DNA of 64,000 nucleotides from positions 2,232,001 through 2,296,000 of the forward strand of contig JACAAK010000002.1 in the NCBI GenBank assembly GCA_025093985.1. Direction: 5' to 3'. The notes below the pieces were generated by a model, which saw only the letters and a list, made by a program, of their open reading frames with translations, was not told the origin of the DNA and ran no database searches. This DNA comes from Calvatia gigantea (taxonomy: Eukaryota > Basidiomycota > Agaricomycetes > Agaricales > Lycoperdaceae). The position numbers and the translations under genes were made by a program. Shown one piece after another: positions 1-11,983 of the stretch (positions are counted from its first letter, which is position 1; each line of letters starts with the position of its first letter).

Positions 1-1270
1 GCGCTTTAGGTGCAACTCGTTCTTCTCGATGCTTTTGCCTTCGAGTTGATCTTTCACGTCACCTAACTCCTTCTGCGTGTCCTGAAGGGACCGCATTTCC
101 TTCTCTATCATGCTCAGTTGCTCGATGCAGCTTCTGACGTCCTTATCCAAAAATCAGCAGCAGCTTTGCCGACGACAACGATACACCTTACTTTCTCGAT
201 CACGAGGAGCGCATTTACCTTGGACTGCAGGTCTCTTGCTTTCGCCTCATGGGTAACGATGGTCCTTTTGTCATCAGTAGCGTCTAGAGTCATCTGAGAA
301 ATATGCTTCTTGATGCGATCGGGGGACTGGACCACTCGTCCTTGTGTCCGCTGGACTGATTCATTGGTATTTGCTATCTCGTCGGCCATAGTTTCCTACA
401 ACAGCAGCAAGTTTTCATCAAGGAAGGCAAATACACTGGAAGAGACTCACTCTTTGTCGAACAAGTGCGTCCTTTTCAGTTTTTAGTTTTTCCAACTCAC
501 TGACTGCCGCAGCTTGGGAGTTCTTAATCTCGAACATGGTTGCTCTCAAGACCTCGTTTGCCTGGCGAAGGCGCTCGCACTGGGGTTCATCCTCCGCCAA
601 TTTGACCCTATGCTCAGGTGTGAGCATTCAGTGTAACAACATTAGCTGAACTGCACACTTGATTGTGTCAATTTGGTGTTGCGATTTGTCGAGTTCCTCA
701 ACGACTTCTTCTCGTTCCACCAAAATTTTCTCGGAGTGTTCACGCAGATTCTTTACGAACTCGTCGCAAAATTGCTCCGTAAACTTGACGAAGTTGATGA
801 AGGCAGATAGTAGAATTAAGGTTCGCGCTTTTTCAGGTGCGTACAAGTCTTTGGTACTGAAGTCCTCGACTTGTGCGGCTTTTGAAAAACGAGTTCTGGT
901 CGTACGTCAACACACGACAACAGGGGCACAAGGCTGAAGACGCACAAGTGGTATAAAATGAGGTTGTTGGAGAATGCAGAAGTATAGAGATCCTGTGATG
1001 CCACATATTCCCTCTAATCAAAATCAATTTGTCGTAGATGTGAAGGCTAACCTCGTTTTCGGGGGCCAAAGAAGATATTGAATTGGTCACTGGATCCCGT
1101 AGCGAATCATAGGTGAGCCCTGTTACTTGCTGCAGACAGGCACAATAGACTCCTTCGACGAAATCGGCCGTTGGATGAGTGAGTTGGTCGGTACTCACAG
1201 ATAAACCCCATCCGCCTAAAGCAGTAATAATATCTGGAATATTCATGTGGGGAAAGATGCCTTTTGGCAT
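1..1270 (-). CDS. NUF2: NUF2 kinetochore protein (Ndc80 complex), 3' end beyond window
   Basis: Nuf2 pairs with Ndc80 and links centromeres to spindle microtubules. I read six exons on the minus strand: 1270-1052, 1013-946, 895-659, 607-451, 395-192 and 141-<1. The introns are GT-AG and 38, 50, 51, 55 and 50 bp long; the exon phases agree and give 342 codons before the edge. Residues 1-73 (FPHMNIPDIITALGGWG) are the N-terminal calponin-homology part. DFSTKDLYAPEKARTL followed by SAFINFVKF (about residues 105-132) is the conserved Nuf2 signature. From about residue 140 the chain is charged, heptad-like coiled coil, as expected. The C-terminal coiled coil is outside the window. The start is the first ATG of exon 1; it faces the RecQ gene across 128 bp. 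No stop or frame break is seen. Family assignment is by motif recognition; the 38 bp first intron is the least certain junction. Confidence 0.88.
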
Positions 1271-1398
1271 TGTAATAACTTAGATGATGGTGGAAAGGGT
1301 GAACTTAAGAAGGCGCATCAACAACCTCGTTCACGGCGCGGTCATGTGACGTTGGATGGAATGGTCAGACGCGTTGCTTAACTTAGATCGTGGCGTTG
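1271..1398. promoter_or_regulatory. Divergent promoter NUF2 / RecQ with MluI cell-cycle box
   Basis: The 128 bp between the two opposed start codons must hold both promoters. It contains ACGCGT at 1369-1374, the MCB site bound by the G1/S regulator MBF in fungi, a GC-rich ACGGCGCG stretch at about 1333-1340, and a TGACGT half-CRE at about 1347-1352. No clear TATA box is seen. Joint control of a kinetochore gene and a replication-repair helicase is an inference. Confidence 0.6.
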
Positions 1399-4300
1399 AT
1401 GGCTCAACCCGCCAACATGTCTGTCCCGAAAAACAATCTCGCTGACCTACTCAAACGCAAGGCAAATAATCCTCTTAATTCAGCTCAATCATACACGCCA
1501 TCTCCTCGATCCAACTTAGGGGTAAGGATGTATCCCAAATTACCTTTATTCCTGATGTCACCTTTCAGTTTCAGAAGCCCAGATTCAAGCCTGCAACATC
1601 TACACCATCGGGCAATAGCATACGTGAGTGTGGCAACGCTTTTGGGCAAAATGCCACTGAAGGGCACCTGTTAGCCAAGGTTACCAACACTCTCCCATTG
1701 CTTTCAACTCTGGACTTCAGGCCGACAAAGCCACCCGCAATTCAAACAAGCGTGTTGCAGAATTCGGGGAAAGCGGAGCTCATTGAAATCTCGGACCACT
1801 CCAATCCCACTACTCCAAACCCACTCAAGAGGTCCTCATCTGATTCAAATATCCTCCAAGATCCCTCTCCCAAGGCGTGCAAACGAGCGAAGAACACGAA
1901 CATCCTAAATTCAAACAAAGAAAATCTCTTGGCCATGGAACCAAGGCCTGGCTCAGCGGGTGGCTCCTCTCTAGCATCTCAATTTAGCAGAGTTATCGCC
2001 TCGCCTATTCCTGTTTTGCCAAACGGAGATCCTCCAAGCTTTGAGCGGATGGGAGCGCATTCGGATTTAGTAGATGTGAGTGACGTGCTACTCACAAAGT
2101 CGTCCCAATGACTCGCCTCCGTACAAGTTACCTTCACAGACTCTCGAGAGCTTCAGGAACAAACATCATGAGCTATTGACGCATGTCATGCAACTTCTTC
2201 TCGATGGCATGAGCTCAAAGGGGACGGTAGATACGAAGGTTCTCCAAAATTTCAAGTTCGTAAGACTCTCCCTTTACCCGATTCCAGCTGTTGATGAACT
2301 GATAGGAAGGAACTTGAAGAACGAATCGAAGCCATCAAACGGGTGGAGGCACAGAAACTAGGGGAGCAACAATGTGCTAGGATGTCACCCCCAACCCTTT
2401 CTTCGAACCATTCGTCCGGCTCCGAAACGGTGGTGAACCTGCCCAAAAACCTGTCTTCAAGGACGAGTGATCCTCCACTTGAACTGCCATCCCAAAATGT
2501 CGCACCATCTGTATCTTCTGCCATGACAGACACTCTCCCTATAATTGTCGATGTTGGTCAGACACTCGGATCCCAAAGTCATGCTCGGCCATCGGACGAC
2601 GACGACGAACTGTGGGATAGCTTTGGTCATATGCACCCGCACGTTTTAGATGCAATCACGAGAACGCCCGCTCGTCCTCCTCATCCTGACAACCTTCAGA
2701 GCCCTTATTATGATGAGCTTCGGCGTCTCTTGAAAGACATCTTCGGTCTCACAGACTTTAGAACTAATCAACTCGAAGCCATGACTGCCACTATGGCTGG
2801 GAGGGATGTCTTCGTCTTGATGCCTACTGGTGGGGGGAAAAGTCTGTGTTATCAGCTCCCTGCCGTCTGCACAGCCTGGACAAACAAGCGGAGTCACGAT
2901 CGTTATCTCTCCTCTTACCGCTTTAATGGAGGATCAAGTCAGTGCATTGACTTTGAAGGGCGTTGATGCTTTTTTCTGGAACGCAGACTCCCTCCAACAT
3001 GAAGTGAATGCTAAGTTATGGGGTGGGGAGAAGAAACCATCGCTGCTTTACATTACTCCAGAAAAGCTCAAGGCCAGTCCGGCATGCAGGAATCTGTTGA
3101 ACAAGCTCTATCGCGAGAAACAGCTTGCTCGGTTCGCCATAGATGAGGCACATTGCATTTCCACTTGGGGGCAGGATTTTCGCAATGCGGTAAATCGCTC
3201 CATTATCCAGATTGAGGTTATAATCTGATTTAAGTCAACTAGTATCAAGGGTTAGGCCAGCTTCGACAGGACTATCCCGACGTCCCTATCATTGCCCTGA
3301 CGGCGACGGCGAACCAACGCACACGGGAAGATATAGTTAACCAGCTACAGCTTCGAAATCATGCCCTATTCACTCAGTCCTTTAACCGACCTAACCTGAA
3401 ATACGTTATCAAGAGCAAGAAAAACATACTGGTTGACATTGTCGACTTCATCAACAGGGAACACCAGGACCATTCCGGAGTGATCTACTGCCTTGCTCGA
3501 AGATCTTGCGAACAAGTTGCAGAACAACTCAGAGAGAAAGGCGTTGCGGCCGAGTTCTTTCATGCGGGATTGAGTAAGGAGGAAAAGAACCGTCTTCTGG
3601 AAAATTGGAAAGCAGATAAGTTTCATATTATTGTCGCGACGGTGGGGAACGGTCCTTGCTATGTCTTCCTTAACTGATAAAGCTTTAGATCGCATTTGGA
3701 ATGGGCATCGATAAAGCAGATGGTAACCTTCTTGACAACCGCTAGGATATCTCTTTAATCTTTAAAATTATTTTCAGTGCGCTTTGTCATCCACTATGAC
3801 TTACCCAAATCATTATCTGGGTGGGTGGCATATTTGGCGACATATTCCTTGAGCCAATATTTCTATAGTTATTACCAAGAAACGGGAAGGGCAGGCCGTG
3901 ATGGGAAACCAGCAGACTGTGTTTTATGTGCGTATTTTGTGCTAACCCAGGGAGATGCCGAATTGGGAACCCCTTCCGTCATCTAGACTACAGCTTCAAG
4001 GACTTTAAGACAATTTGCCGAATGATTGAAAATAACAAGGACCGTGAAGAGCCGCTTACGCCCGAGGCCATCGAAAGGCAAAAAGACGCCGCACGCGAAG
4101 TCGTGAAATACTGTGCCAACATTTCTGAATGCCGGAGGGTCCAAATCCTTCGTCACTTTGGACAAGATTTCCACGAACGCGATTGCCAGCGTGGTTGTGA
4201 CAACTGTTTGGATGATCGGCAGTCAGTCCTCGAGGACGTGACGGCTGTGGTCAACGGCGCCGTTGACATCGTCCAAACTGCTTCGGATTTAGGAGACAAA

Positions 4301-5268
4301 ATCACGCTACCCCAGCTCACCAGCGTACTTCGGGGCTCAAATATATCAGATATCCGGAAACGCGGATTTGGTGATTTTGCAGGATTCGGCGCTTGTAAAA
4401 GCCTGTCCAAGGAACTAGTAGAGCTGGCTCTGGACAAACTCCTGTTATCCGACATTCTCATAAGTAGTATGCACAAGCAGAAGTCGGGCTATCTTGTTGA
4501 TTATATTGAGGTTCGTTCTTGAATTCGATAACAATCAACATGCTAACATTATCTAGGTCGGCCCTGCTGCAATGACTTTCAGGGCGAAGGGGGAACCCTT
4601 GCATATTATCTGGAGGCCACCACCAGCCAAGAAAACAAATAAACCGATTGAAAAGAACCAAAACCGTTACACGAAAGGCAAACAGCGTACTCGGGACTTA
4701 AACAGCGACCCAATTGAGCCGTTCCCAGATGAAGGTCGTTTGTTCGATGAAGTTGGTTCGTCCATCCAATTGCCACGAAGCTCGACAAGTAAGGAATCCT
4801 TCCCAAACTCGATGTTGGAGTTATATGCCAAGTTAGATGCATTCCGCTGTCAGGTAGGATAATGAACCTCCCTGCTTTTCACTAAAACTGACATTGCCTC
4901 AAGATAATGAACAGGGAGGGGCTGGTGAACAAAACTGCATTCATGAGTGAGGCACTGCTTCAATCATTATGCTTTGCTTGTCCACGAGGTGAGTTTGGTT
5001 TCAGATAGTGTTTTCCATTTCCTCATTAGCAATGTGAGATTATCTTGAATTCAATCAAATTGTGGGTGAGGTGGCCCATGACTCTCCAGCAACTTTTGAG
5101 AAATACTACAGTGAACTACTGCAGATATGCATACAGCATCATTTAGGGTGTGTAATTTATTTCTCACTTATTCTATTTTTGAACATATTTGTCAGATCCA
5201 TAACAAAGACACCCCAACTTAGTATTAGTGAGATGCACCAGCAGTTCTCATATCATGTAGCATCTTAG
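1399..5268 (+). CDS. SGS1: RecQ-family DNA helicase (BLM/Sgs1/Rqh1 type), one apparent frameshift
   Basis: ATP-dependent 3'-5' helicase of homologous recombination and stalled-fork repair. Exons: 1399-1521, 1569(or 1575)-2075, 2128-2259, 2310-3189, 3243-3641, 3689-3722, 3778-3820, 3869-3927, 3987-4510, 4557-4853, 4904-4988, 5039-5147, 5196-5268; introns are 46-59 bp and phases agree. The product is about 1087 aa. A roughly 380-residue polar N-terminal extension is followed by the Q-motif (FRTNQ), Walker A (MPTGGGKS, about residue 425), DEAHCIS (about 532), [29 protein letters not shown], a four-Cys zinc module ([16 protein letters not shown]) and a C-terminal HRDC-like segment ending near LLQICIQHH. 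Exon 4 holds one base too many: frame is lost between LCYQLPAVC and [13 protein letters not shown] (about 2870-2880), and no intron can repair it. This is a sequencing error, a real lesion or a null allele. The three-residue-range choice for the exon 2 start and the last two exons are less certain than the helicase core. Confidence 0.85.
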
Positions 5269-5971
5269 TTGATTTGCATGAGGTCAATCTATACCTCTAA
5301 ACATATCTTAATTAGTGGATATTTTCTGATAATAGATTGGTCTGCTATGCCAAATGTCCATTCACTGGCAAATTATTCATTTACAATCATGTCACTTGGG
5401 CTTTTTATCTATAACACTAGTATTGTTTAACTGAATTCAATAGTGTTTAGTGTGATATCTCAGGACAGAAAGACCCAAAAAATATTATACAGTATTACAT
5501 TATATTGCATTGTAACACCTCAGTTGATTGCAAGAGTTAAAATATATTACAATATTGTATTAGTCTATCACAATCTCCATAACTGCTGTCACCCTCAATA
5601 TTTCAATAGTTAGCACCAACTATTGAAACATTATTGAAATATTACTCAAACATTACTTAAACTTTAAACATTACTGAATATTACTCAAATTTTATTTCAG
5701 TAATGTTTTAATAGTTAGTATGAACTATTGAAATAAATATAACAGTAATGTTTCAGTAATATTTTAATAGTTAGCATTATTGAAAATTTGAGGTTGTGTA
5801 TTACAATACCAAATTTGGCATTGAAATTGAGTAATTTCACTGTAACTCTGTTATAACAAGTGTTGTGAATTTTATTGACCTCAACATGTTCAATGTATTC
5901 ATTGATACAATTATTATTGGTATAATAGATGTGGAGGAAGACAGTGAATTAGATAGGATAGCTGGAGAGAT
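5269..5971. other. AT-rich intergenic DNA between RecQ and the transposon zone
   Basis: No coding frame is supported here. Base composition drops sharply in CpG right after the helicase gene, marking the edge of the repeat-rich compartment. The only structured part is the foldback at 5590-5796, listed separately. Confidence 0.6.
5590..5796. repeat. AT-rich foldback / MITE-like element
   Basis: The left end (ACCCTCAATATTTCAATA) and the reverse complement of the right end (AACCTCAAATTTTCAATA) match over about 18 bp with few differences. Inside are two further hairpins built from AATAGTTAG and its near complement AACTATTGAAA, plus repeated ATTACTCAAA and CAGTAATGTT strings. The size of about 207 bp and lack of coding fit a miniature inverted-repeat element. 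No clear target duplication is visible, so the class is unproved. Confidence 0.45.
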
Positions 5972-7909
5972 TGTTACAAACTTAACCACAGATTAACTCC
6001 TTCTCTAATGTATTAACCTTTTTTTCTTTCTATTTCCTTTCATTTCCCATATACCCTGGTCCAAGCTTTGTTTATTTATCACATGTACTTCTAGTTCACC
6101 TTCTTATGACTCATTCCAAGTCATGTTTCTGTTTATATCTCATACTTCCTACTAATAGACTTCTATCTACTTGTCTCTGTCTTCTTGTGACTTGTATTGC
6201 TTCTCTTCTTATTCATTACTTATTCCCTATGACTCCTTAGATTACCAATTAACCTGTTAAAGAGGCAGAAATAGAATAACTAGTGTGATAGGGAATGTAC
6301 TGCTTAGATTAAGCTGATGGAATAGATATTTAAAGATTTCTGCACAATACAAGTTTGTGGGAAGGCAATCTGACAATATGAGGGGCAATTCCACAAAATA
6401 ACATGAGACAATGATATGTAAAGAACACTAGAATAGCTAACTACCTTTGCTAAGAAGAGTAAGCCAAGTTACACTGTAAAGAGTGCAACTTGTGTCCCTT
6501 ATCTAAGAAGTTAACAAGACACAGAACCTCAGGTACTCCCTAAGATTCACCCTTATCAAGTCAATGACCAGAAGCACACTGTCCTACACTTGTGATACTC
6601 TAAGTACTAGGGTGTAGCAATGCAATACACTCTTAATCTAAGCTCACTTCACAAGTAAGCCCGAGGTCTTCTTCTTAGATTACAAAGGTCTCAACCTTAG
6701 CTCAAGTCACTTAATCCAGTTAATCTCAAAAGAACTTATTACTTTGCTTTGCTCAGGCACAATAGATTGCTTTTCATTGTACTTTGAAGGCTGGGCAATG
6801 GCTGGTAGGTTCCTTGCCATGTCCAACACCTCAGAGGGGGTTTATATATTATTTGGGTGCTCATTATGACAAGATAATGATTATACAACTAGGAACATAT
6901 TATCAAGCAAGGTACAAACCAGTAGATTAGATCACATGCCAAAAGAGCCACAACCTATTAAATTAGTGACACATTGGAAATACATGAAGATTCTGGGTAT
7001 CTGTTCATTCTGGGCTGTGTCCTAGCCCATTCTCTGGCTCTGTATTCTTCTCTAAATATGTAGAACATCTGAGATTTCAGACATCACATGAATTGTCCTC
7101 CTACATGTCTCCATGGATTGTATGTGAACACATCCATATGTGTCATTAGTGCTGAGTGAGCTTGTTAATCTAACAACAGTGGCATTTCCTTGTGAACATG
7201 CTGATCATCCTTTTAGATTAAGCATGTTGGACTTATTTCTTAAGTCTAAACTCATTGGAGGGGTCCCATAGCTCTGTATAGATGCATTGGAATGGTTTTA
7301 CTGCCTGGTCCAGCTGGAATCATGACTGGTCATATGGTACACTGTTAGAATTGCTTTTAGCTAAGTACAGTGGTCACCCTGTAGCCACTGTTATTCATCA
7401 TCAATGGCCATAGTGTTCTACAGTGATTGAGTACTCTTTTATTATACTGTTGGGCTCTTAGATTAGGTCATACTACTATAGGAAGGTTTGATGTAATTGT
7501 TAGATTAGACTTGTATGCCTTAGATTAGTGATTTTCAAGTGTGAAAACAGCTTTTCCATTACACCGTAGTACCCTCCCATTAACTCATACCCTCTTACTA
7601 CATAATTACTCATCTCTTATGCATAGCTAGTATATAAACCTTAAGTAGTACACTTATATTATCCAAGGTTATTCTAGTAACAAGCTTCCTTATTTTCACT
7701 TATCTGCTACAAGGTTAACAACCTTGGGGACTGCAGTGACACTTAACTCAGACTTCTCAGACAAGTGCAAGCTTCTACTTGAGGGAGTGATCTGAAGTCT
7801 GCACAGAAGTCATTGAGACTTGTTGAATACTCCTAAGCTATAGTGTTAAACCTCTCCCTGAGTGAAGACAATCCAGGCCCAGTTGTGAAGTAAGGTAATA
7901 CATATAATA
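5972..7909 (+). repeat. LTR-like repeat Z, copy 1, interrupted by repeat W
   Basis: Starts TGTTACAAACTTAACC and ends GGTAATACATATAATA; the element proper is 5972-6254 plus 7564-7909. Uninterrupted copies occur in reverse at 11984-12607, 20557-21183 and 24559-25185 (about 625 bp), and comparison with them shows that W sits inside this copy. Z has TG..CA termini and a TATA-like TATATAAACC (about 7631). About 22 nt after its right end TGGTATTAGAG resembles the TGGTATCAGAG primer site used by many Copia-type elements; whether it is one is uncertain. Confidence 0.55.
6255..7563 (+). repeat. LTR-like repeat W, copy 1, with TTAGATTA array
   Basis: About 1.3 kb, beginning TGTTAAAGAGGCAG and ending CCATTACA. 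It is the same repeat, in the same orientation, as 54720-56030; reverse fragments lie at 16164, 19881 and 23704. It carries eight exact TTAGATTA motifs counting both strands (for example 6304, 6675, 7213, 7521). It is long for an LTR and no internal genes can be assigned to it. Confidence 0.55.
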
Positions 7910-8478
7910 GAGATAGTATTAGAACTTTACCAGTGGTATTAGAGATAGTGTCATGTATGTTCATTCTATACTCCTTTAGTATACTTGGCTATTTCCTAAT
8001 AAGATAGTTATGATAAGATAAACCTTAAGTACAGTACACATTTAAATTCCATACACTTAAGATTTGAGAGCAAGTTAAAAGCAAAGGAAAGTATCCAACC
8101 TACATTAGCTATATAGCTAGATGTAAGCTATCTTTAAGATTAGACTTGAGATCTAATCTTCACTATCTAGAGTCATTATATATATAGAAATCTAGTACAA
8201 AAATAACTAAGAGAATAGGTCCTTTAGGAGACAAATCTCTATTAAAACTTAAGGAATAATCCAGACAGAAAGAATTATGATACTAAAAGGGATGAAAAGG
8301 AGCTTTGTTTCTGAAGAGCTAAGAGAAGTCCATATCTCTTAATCACTTTACAGTTTATTTAGACCTATTAGTTCTTATTGTCCTTATTTCTTTCTTGCTT
8401 TATATTCCACTCAAAAGGTCCTTTCTTATTCAGAAGTCTATTTGCCTATCCTTCACTTCAGTTATTCTAATCCATAGT
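7910..8478. other. Noncoding stretch after Z copy 1
   Basis: AT-rich and without a supported reading frame. Apart from the possible primer site near 7934 nothing recognisable is present; it could be the decayed leader of the Z element. It is repeated at 10413-10981. Confidence 0.4.
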
Positions 8479-9114
8479 TGTAAGGGCAACCAGCAGAGAT
8501 TAGGTGGCTGAGTCAGATGTACAGCAAGTCTCATAGAGAGTAGCTGTAGAGCAGACTAGGTAGCTAAGAGACTACAGGGAAATTCTTAGTATTGGTTATT
8601 ATTACAACAGTTTGTATACTACTTACCTACAAGGAAATCCTTAGAGAATAGGATAAGGATTTCCTGCAGGCATTAACTACATATATATAAGTCCATGCCT
8701 ATTGTCCATGAATACATTGTCCATGTTACATATGTAAGTCTATTGTCCTTTGGGCTTACTAGTATTAGAGTAATCAGACTTATAGTAGATAATGATCCAT
8801 TATCACATAATTCAACACTCATTCCTTGTTTCATGCTTTCCTCATCCTCAGTCTCATTATATGTTGACTGAGGGTAAGTCAATACACAATTCTCTATAAT
8901 CCTATACTAATTATAACCTGTAGTCTGTTCTAGGTATTTACACCAATATAGTCTTGTTACACATCAACTGAGGTCTATTCTAGCCACTGCATGCTCCTCA
9001 CATTCTTTTAACCAGTGTAGGTCTGTATCTGCTGTGAGCCAGAGCAAATGAGTAGTAGGTAAGCAGCTTGGAGTCAAGGGTCTTGGAAGGGCTAGAATAG
9101 GGATTTTCCTTATA
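8479..9114 (-). repeat. LTR of chromovirus G5, copy A
   Basis: On the minus strand it begins TATAAGGAAAATCC (TGTAAGG with one CpG-type change) and ends GGTTGCCCTTACA. It sits directly after the polypurine tract and chromodomain end of G5, so it is a 3' LTR. The terminal motif resembles the G3 LTR ends, and G5 is probably a relative of G3. About 636 bp. Confidence 0.65.
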
Positions 9115-9479
9115 TCCACTCCCCCTTCAAAAATGCAGTGTCTTGATGCATTGGATGTAATGATCTGGAATGAGATAGTGCCAAAGGTAAGTGTGCAAAT
9201 GAGTCTTGGAGCACCCAGGTTTTTGTAGTAGAATTTATTGATGAGTTCCAAGGCTTTGACATTGTTAGCTTTCTTCCAAGAGTTGTATTCTGTACTAAAA
9301 CCTTTCTACTTGATAAGATACTGCAGACATTGGTAGTGTGTTATGAACTATACATTTTCTTATCTTACCTTAGTAGATAAAGTAACATACTCTATGACTA
9401 CAATGATTAGTAACTATCTTACTAATTATTCAAAGTCATACTACCTTTCTGTAGTACTTATCTATAATTGTGCAGTACT
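9115..9479 (-). pseudogene. G5 Pol C-terminus with chromodomain, copy A
   Basis: Minus-strand translation gives YLIK(stop)KGFSTEYNSWKKA then LELINKFYYKN, the C-terminal half of a chromodomain in which the second aromatic Trp codon is now a stop. The next residues and the polypurine tract (reverse complement of CCACTCCCCCTTC) lead into the LTR. In G3a the same position reads ELVQEFYCKQPGAPHLICT, so the two elements are related. Targeting of heterochromatin is the usual role of this domain; the copy is dead and truncated on its 5' side by repeat Z. Confidence 0.6.
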
Positions 9480-9560
9480 TGTTACATGTGTTACCTTACT
9501 TTGCAACCAGGCCCAGATTGTCTCCACTCAGGGAGAGGTTCAACACTATAGCCCAGGAGC
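9480..9560 (-). repeat. Repeat Z fragment, reversed
   Basis: Begins TGTTACATGTGTTACC like the full reversed copy at 11984 and runs to CCCAGGAG, where the Tc1-like remnant takes over. Confidence 0.55.
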
Positions 9561-9834
9561 AGTTTTACAGGCCAAGGGAGCTTATACCAGGTACTAGAAT
9601 ACCCATTTTGTATATAAATTTCAAGAGGGACAAAACTGTTCCAATGCACTTAAAATATTAATTAATTAATAACTCCCCTAAAACAAAGGATTACATAATC
9701 ATACTTTGCATATGATTAGATAAGATACTGGACTATCTACAATTAAATTAGGAAGTGCACAGCCACAGTAGTCCTTGAGATATGAGCTGATCTTCTGAGA
9801 AGTTCAAAACATTGGAACGGTTTTGTCCCTTACT
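9561..9834 (+). mobile_element. 3' remnant of a Tc1/mariner element
   Basis: Contains the last transposase codons (VLQAKGAYTRY stop, ending 9597; the element at 50342 ends VLQAKGGYTKY) and then a complete right inverted repeat: inner site GGGACAAAACTGTTCC and outer end GGTTTTGTCCCTTACTG followed by TA. The joined target is the TA in repeat W (CA-TA-TGGTACAC), so a full element once sat in W. All upstream transposase sequence is missing. Confidence 0.8.
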
Positions 9835-10981
9835 GTATGGTACACTGTTAGAATTGCTTTTAGCTAAGTACAGTGGTCACCCTGTAGCCACTGTTATTCA
9901 TCATCAATGGCCATAGTGTTCTATAGTGATTGAGTACTCTTTTATTATACTGTTGGGCTCTTAGATTAGGTCATACTACTATAGGAAGGTTTGATGTAAT
10001 TGTTAGATTAGACTTGTATGCCTTAGATTAGTGATTTTCAAGTGTGAAAACAGCTTTTCCATTACACCGTAGTACCCTCCCATTAACTCATACCCTCTTA
10101 CTACATAATTACTCATCTCTTATGCATAGCTAGTATATAAACCTTAAGTAGTACACTTATATTATCCAAGGTTATTCTAGTAACAAGCTTCCTTATTTTC
10201 ACTTATCTGCTACAAGGTTAACAACCTTGGGGACTGCAGTGACACTTAACTCAGACTTCTCAGACAAGTGCAAGCTTCTACTTGAGGGAGTGATCTGAAG
10301 TCTGCACAGAAGTCATTGAGACTTGTTGAATACTCCTAAGCTATAGTGTTAAACCTCTCCCTGAGTGAAGACAATCCAGGCCCAGTTGCGAAGTAAGGTA
10401 ATGCATATAACAGAGATAGTATTAGAACTTTACCAGTGGTATTAGAGATAGTGTCATGTATGTTCATTCTATACTCCTTTAGTATACTTGGCTATTTCCT
10501 AATAAGATAGTTATGATAAGATAAACCTTAAGTACAGTACACATTTAAATTCCATACACTTAAGATTTGAGAGCAAGTTAAAAGCAAAGGAAAGTATCCA
10601 ACCTACATTAGCTATATAGCTAGATGTAAGCTATCTTTAAGATTAGACTTGAGATCTAATCTTCACTATCTAGAGTCATTATATATATAGAAATCTAGTA
10701 CAAAAATAACTAAGAGAATAGGTCCTTTAGGAGACAAATCTCTATTAAAACTTAAGGAATAATCCAGACAGAAAGAATTATGATACTAAAAGGGATGAAA
10801 AGGAGCTTTGTTTCTGAAGAGCTAAGAGAAGTCCATATCTCTTAATCACTTTACAGTTTATTTAGATCTATTAGTTCTTATTGTCCTTATTTCTTTCTTG
10901 CTTTATATTCCACTCAAAAGGTCCTTTCTTATTCAGAAGTCTATTTGCCTATCCTTCACTTCAGTTATTCTAATCCATAGT

Positions 10982-11618
10982 TGTAAGGGCAACCAGCAGA
11001 GATTAGGTGGCTGAGTCAGATGTACAGCAAGTCTCATAGAAAGTAGCTGTAGAGCAGACTAGGTAGCTAAGAGACTACAGGGAAATTCTTAGTATTGGTT
11101 ATTATTACAACAGTTTGTATACTACTTACCTACAAGGAAATCCTTAGAGAATAGGATAAGGATTTCCTGCAGGCATTAACTACATATATATAAGTCCATG
11201 CCTATTGTCCATGAATACATTGTCCATGTTACATATGTAAGTCTATTGTCCTTTGGGCTTACTAGTATTAGAGTAATCAGACTTATAGTAGATAATGATC
11301 CATTATCACATAATTCAACACTCATTCCTTGTTTCATGCTTTCCTCATCCTCAGTCTCATTATATGTTGACTGAGGGTAAGTCAATACACAATTCTCTAT
11401 ATATCCTATACTAATTATAACCTGTAGTCTGTTCTAGGTATTTACACCAATATAGTCTTGTTACACATCAACTGAGGTCTATTCTAGCCACTGCATGCTC
11501 CTCACATTCTTTTAACCAGTGTAGGTCTGTATCTGCTGTGAGCCAGAGCAAATGAGTAGTAGGTAAGCAGCTTGGAGTCAAGGGTCTTGGAAGGGCTAGA
11601 ATAGGGATTTTCCTTATA
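10982..11618 (-). repeat. LTR of chromovirus G5, copy B
   Basis: Duplicate of 8479-9114 with the same ends. Confidence 0.65.
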
Positions 11619-11983
11619 TCCACTCCCCCTTCAAAAATGCAGTGTCTTGATGCATTGGATGTAATGATCTGGAATGAGATAGTGCCAAAGGTAAGTGTGC
11701 AAATGAGTCTTGGAGCACCCAGGTTTTTGTAGTAGAATTTATTGATGAGTTCCAAGGCTTTGACATTGTTAGCTTTCTTCCAAGAGTTGTATTCTGTACT
11801 AAAACCTTTCTACTTGATAAGATACTGCAGACATTGGTAGTGTGTTATGAACTATACATTTTCTTATCTTACCTTAGTAGATAAAGTAACATACTCTATG
11901 ACTACAATGATTAGTAACTATCTTACTAATTATTCAAAGTCATACTACCTTTCTGTAGTACTTATCTATAATTGTGCAGTACT
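11619..11983 (-). pseudogene. G5 Pol C-terminus with chromodomain, copy B
   Basis: Duplicate of 9115-9479, with the same stop in place of the chromodomain Trp; no independent information. Confidence 0.55.

Larger units (their letters stand above)
7334..9512. repeat. Tandem segmental duplication D1, copy A
   Basis: About 2.18 kb, nearly identical to 9836-12016 at an offset of 2503 bp. The unit spans the W 3' end, the Z 3' end, a noncoding part, the G5 LTR and chromodomain, and the start of a reversed Z. The two copies are separated by the Tc1-like remnant at 9561-9834, at whose TA target the second copy begins. Confidence 0.85.

Noticed and set aside
7910..8479. Copia gag after the possible TGGTATTAGAG primer site
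   Set aside because: No reading frame with Gag or zinc-knuckle features could be found, so only the site itself is mentioned.
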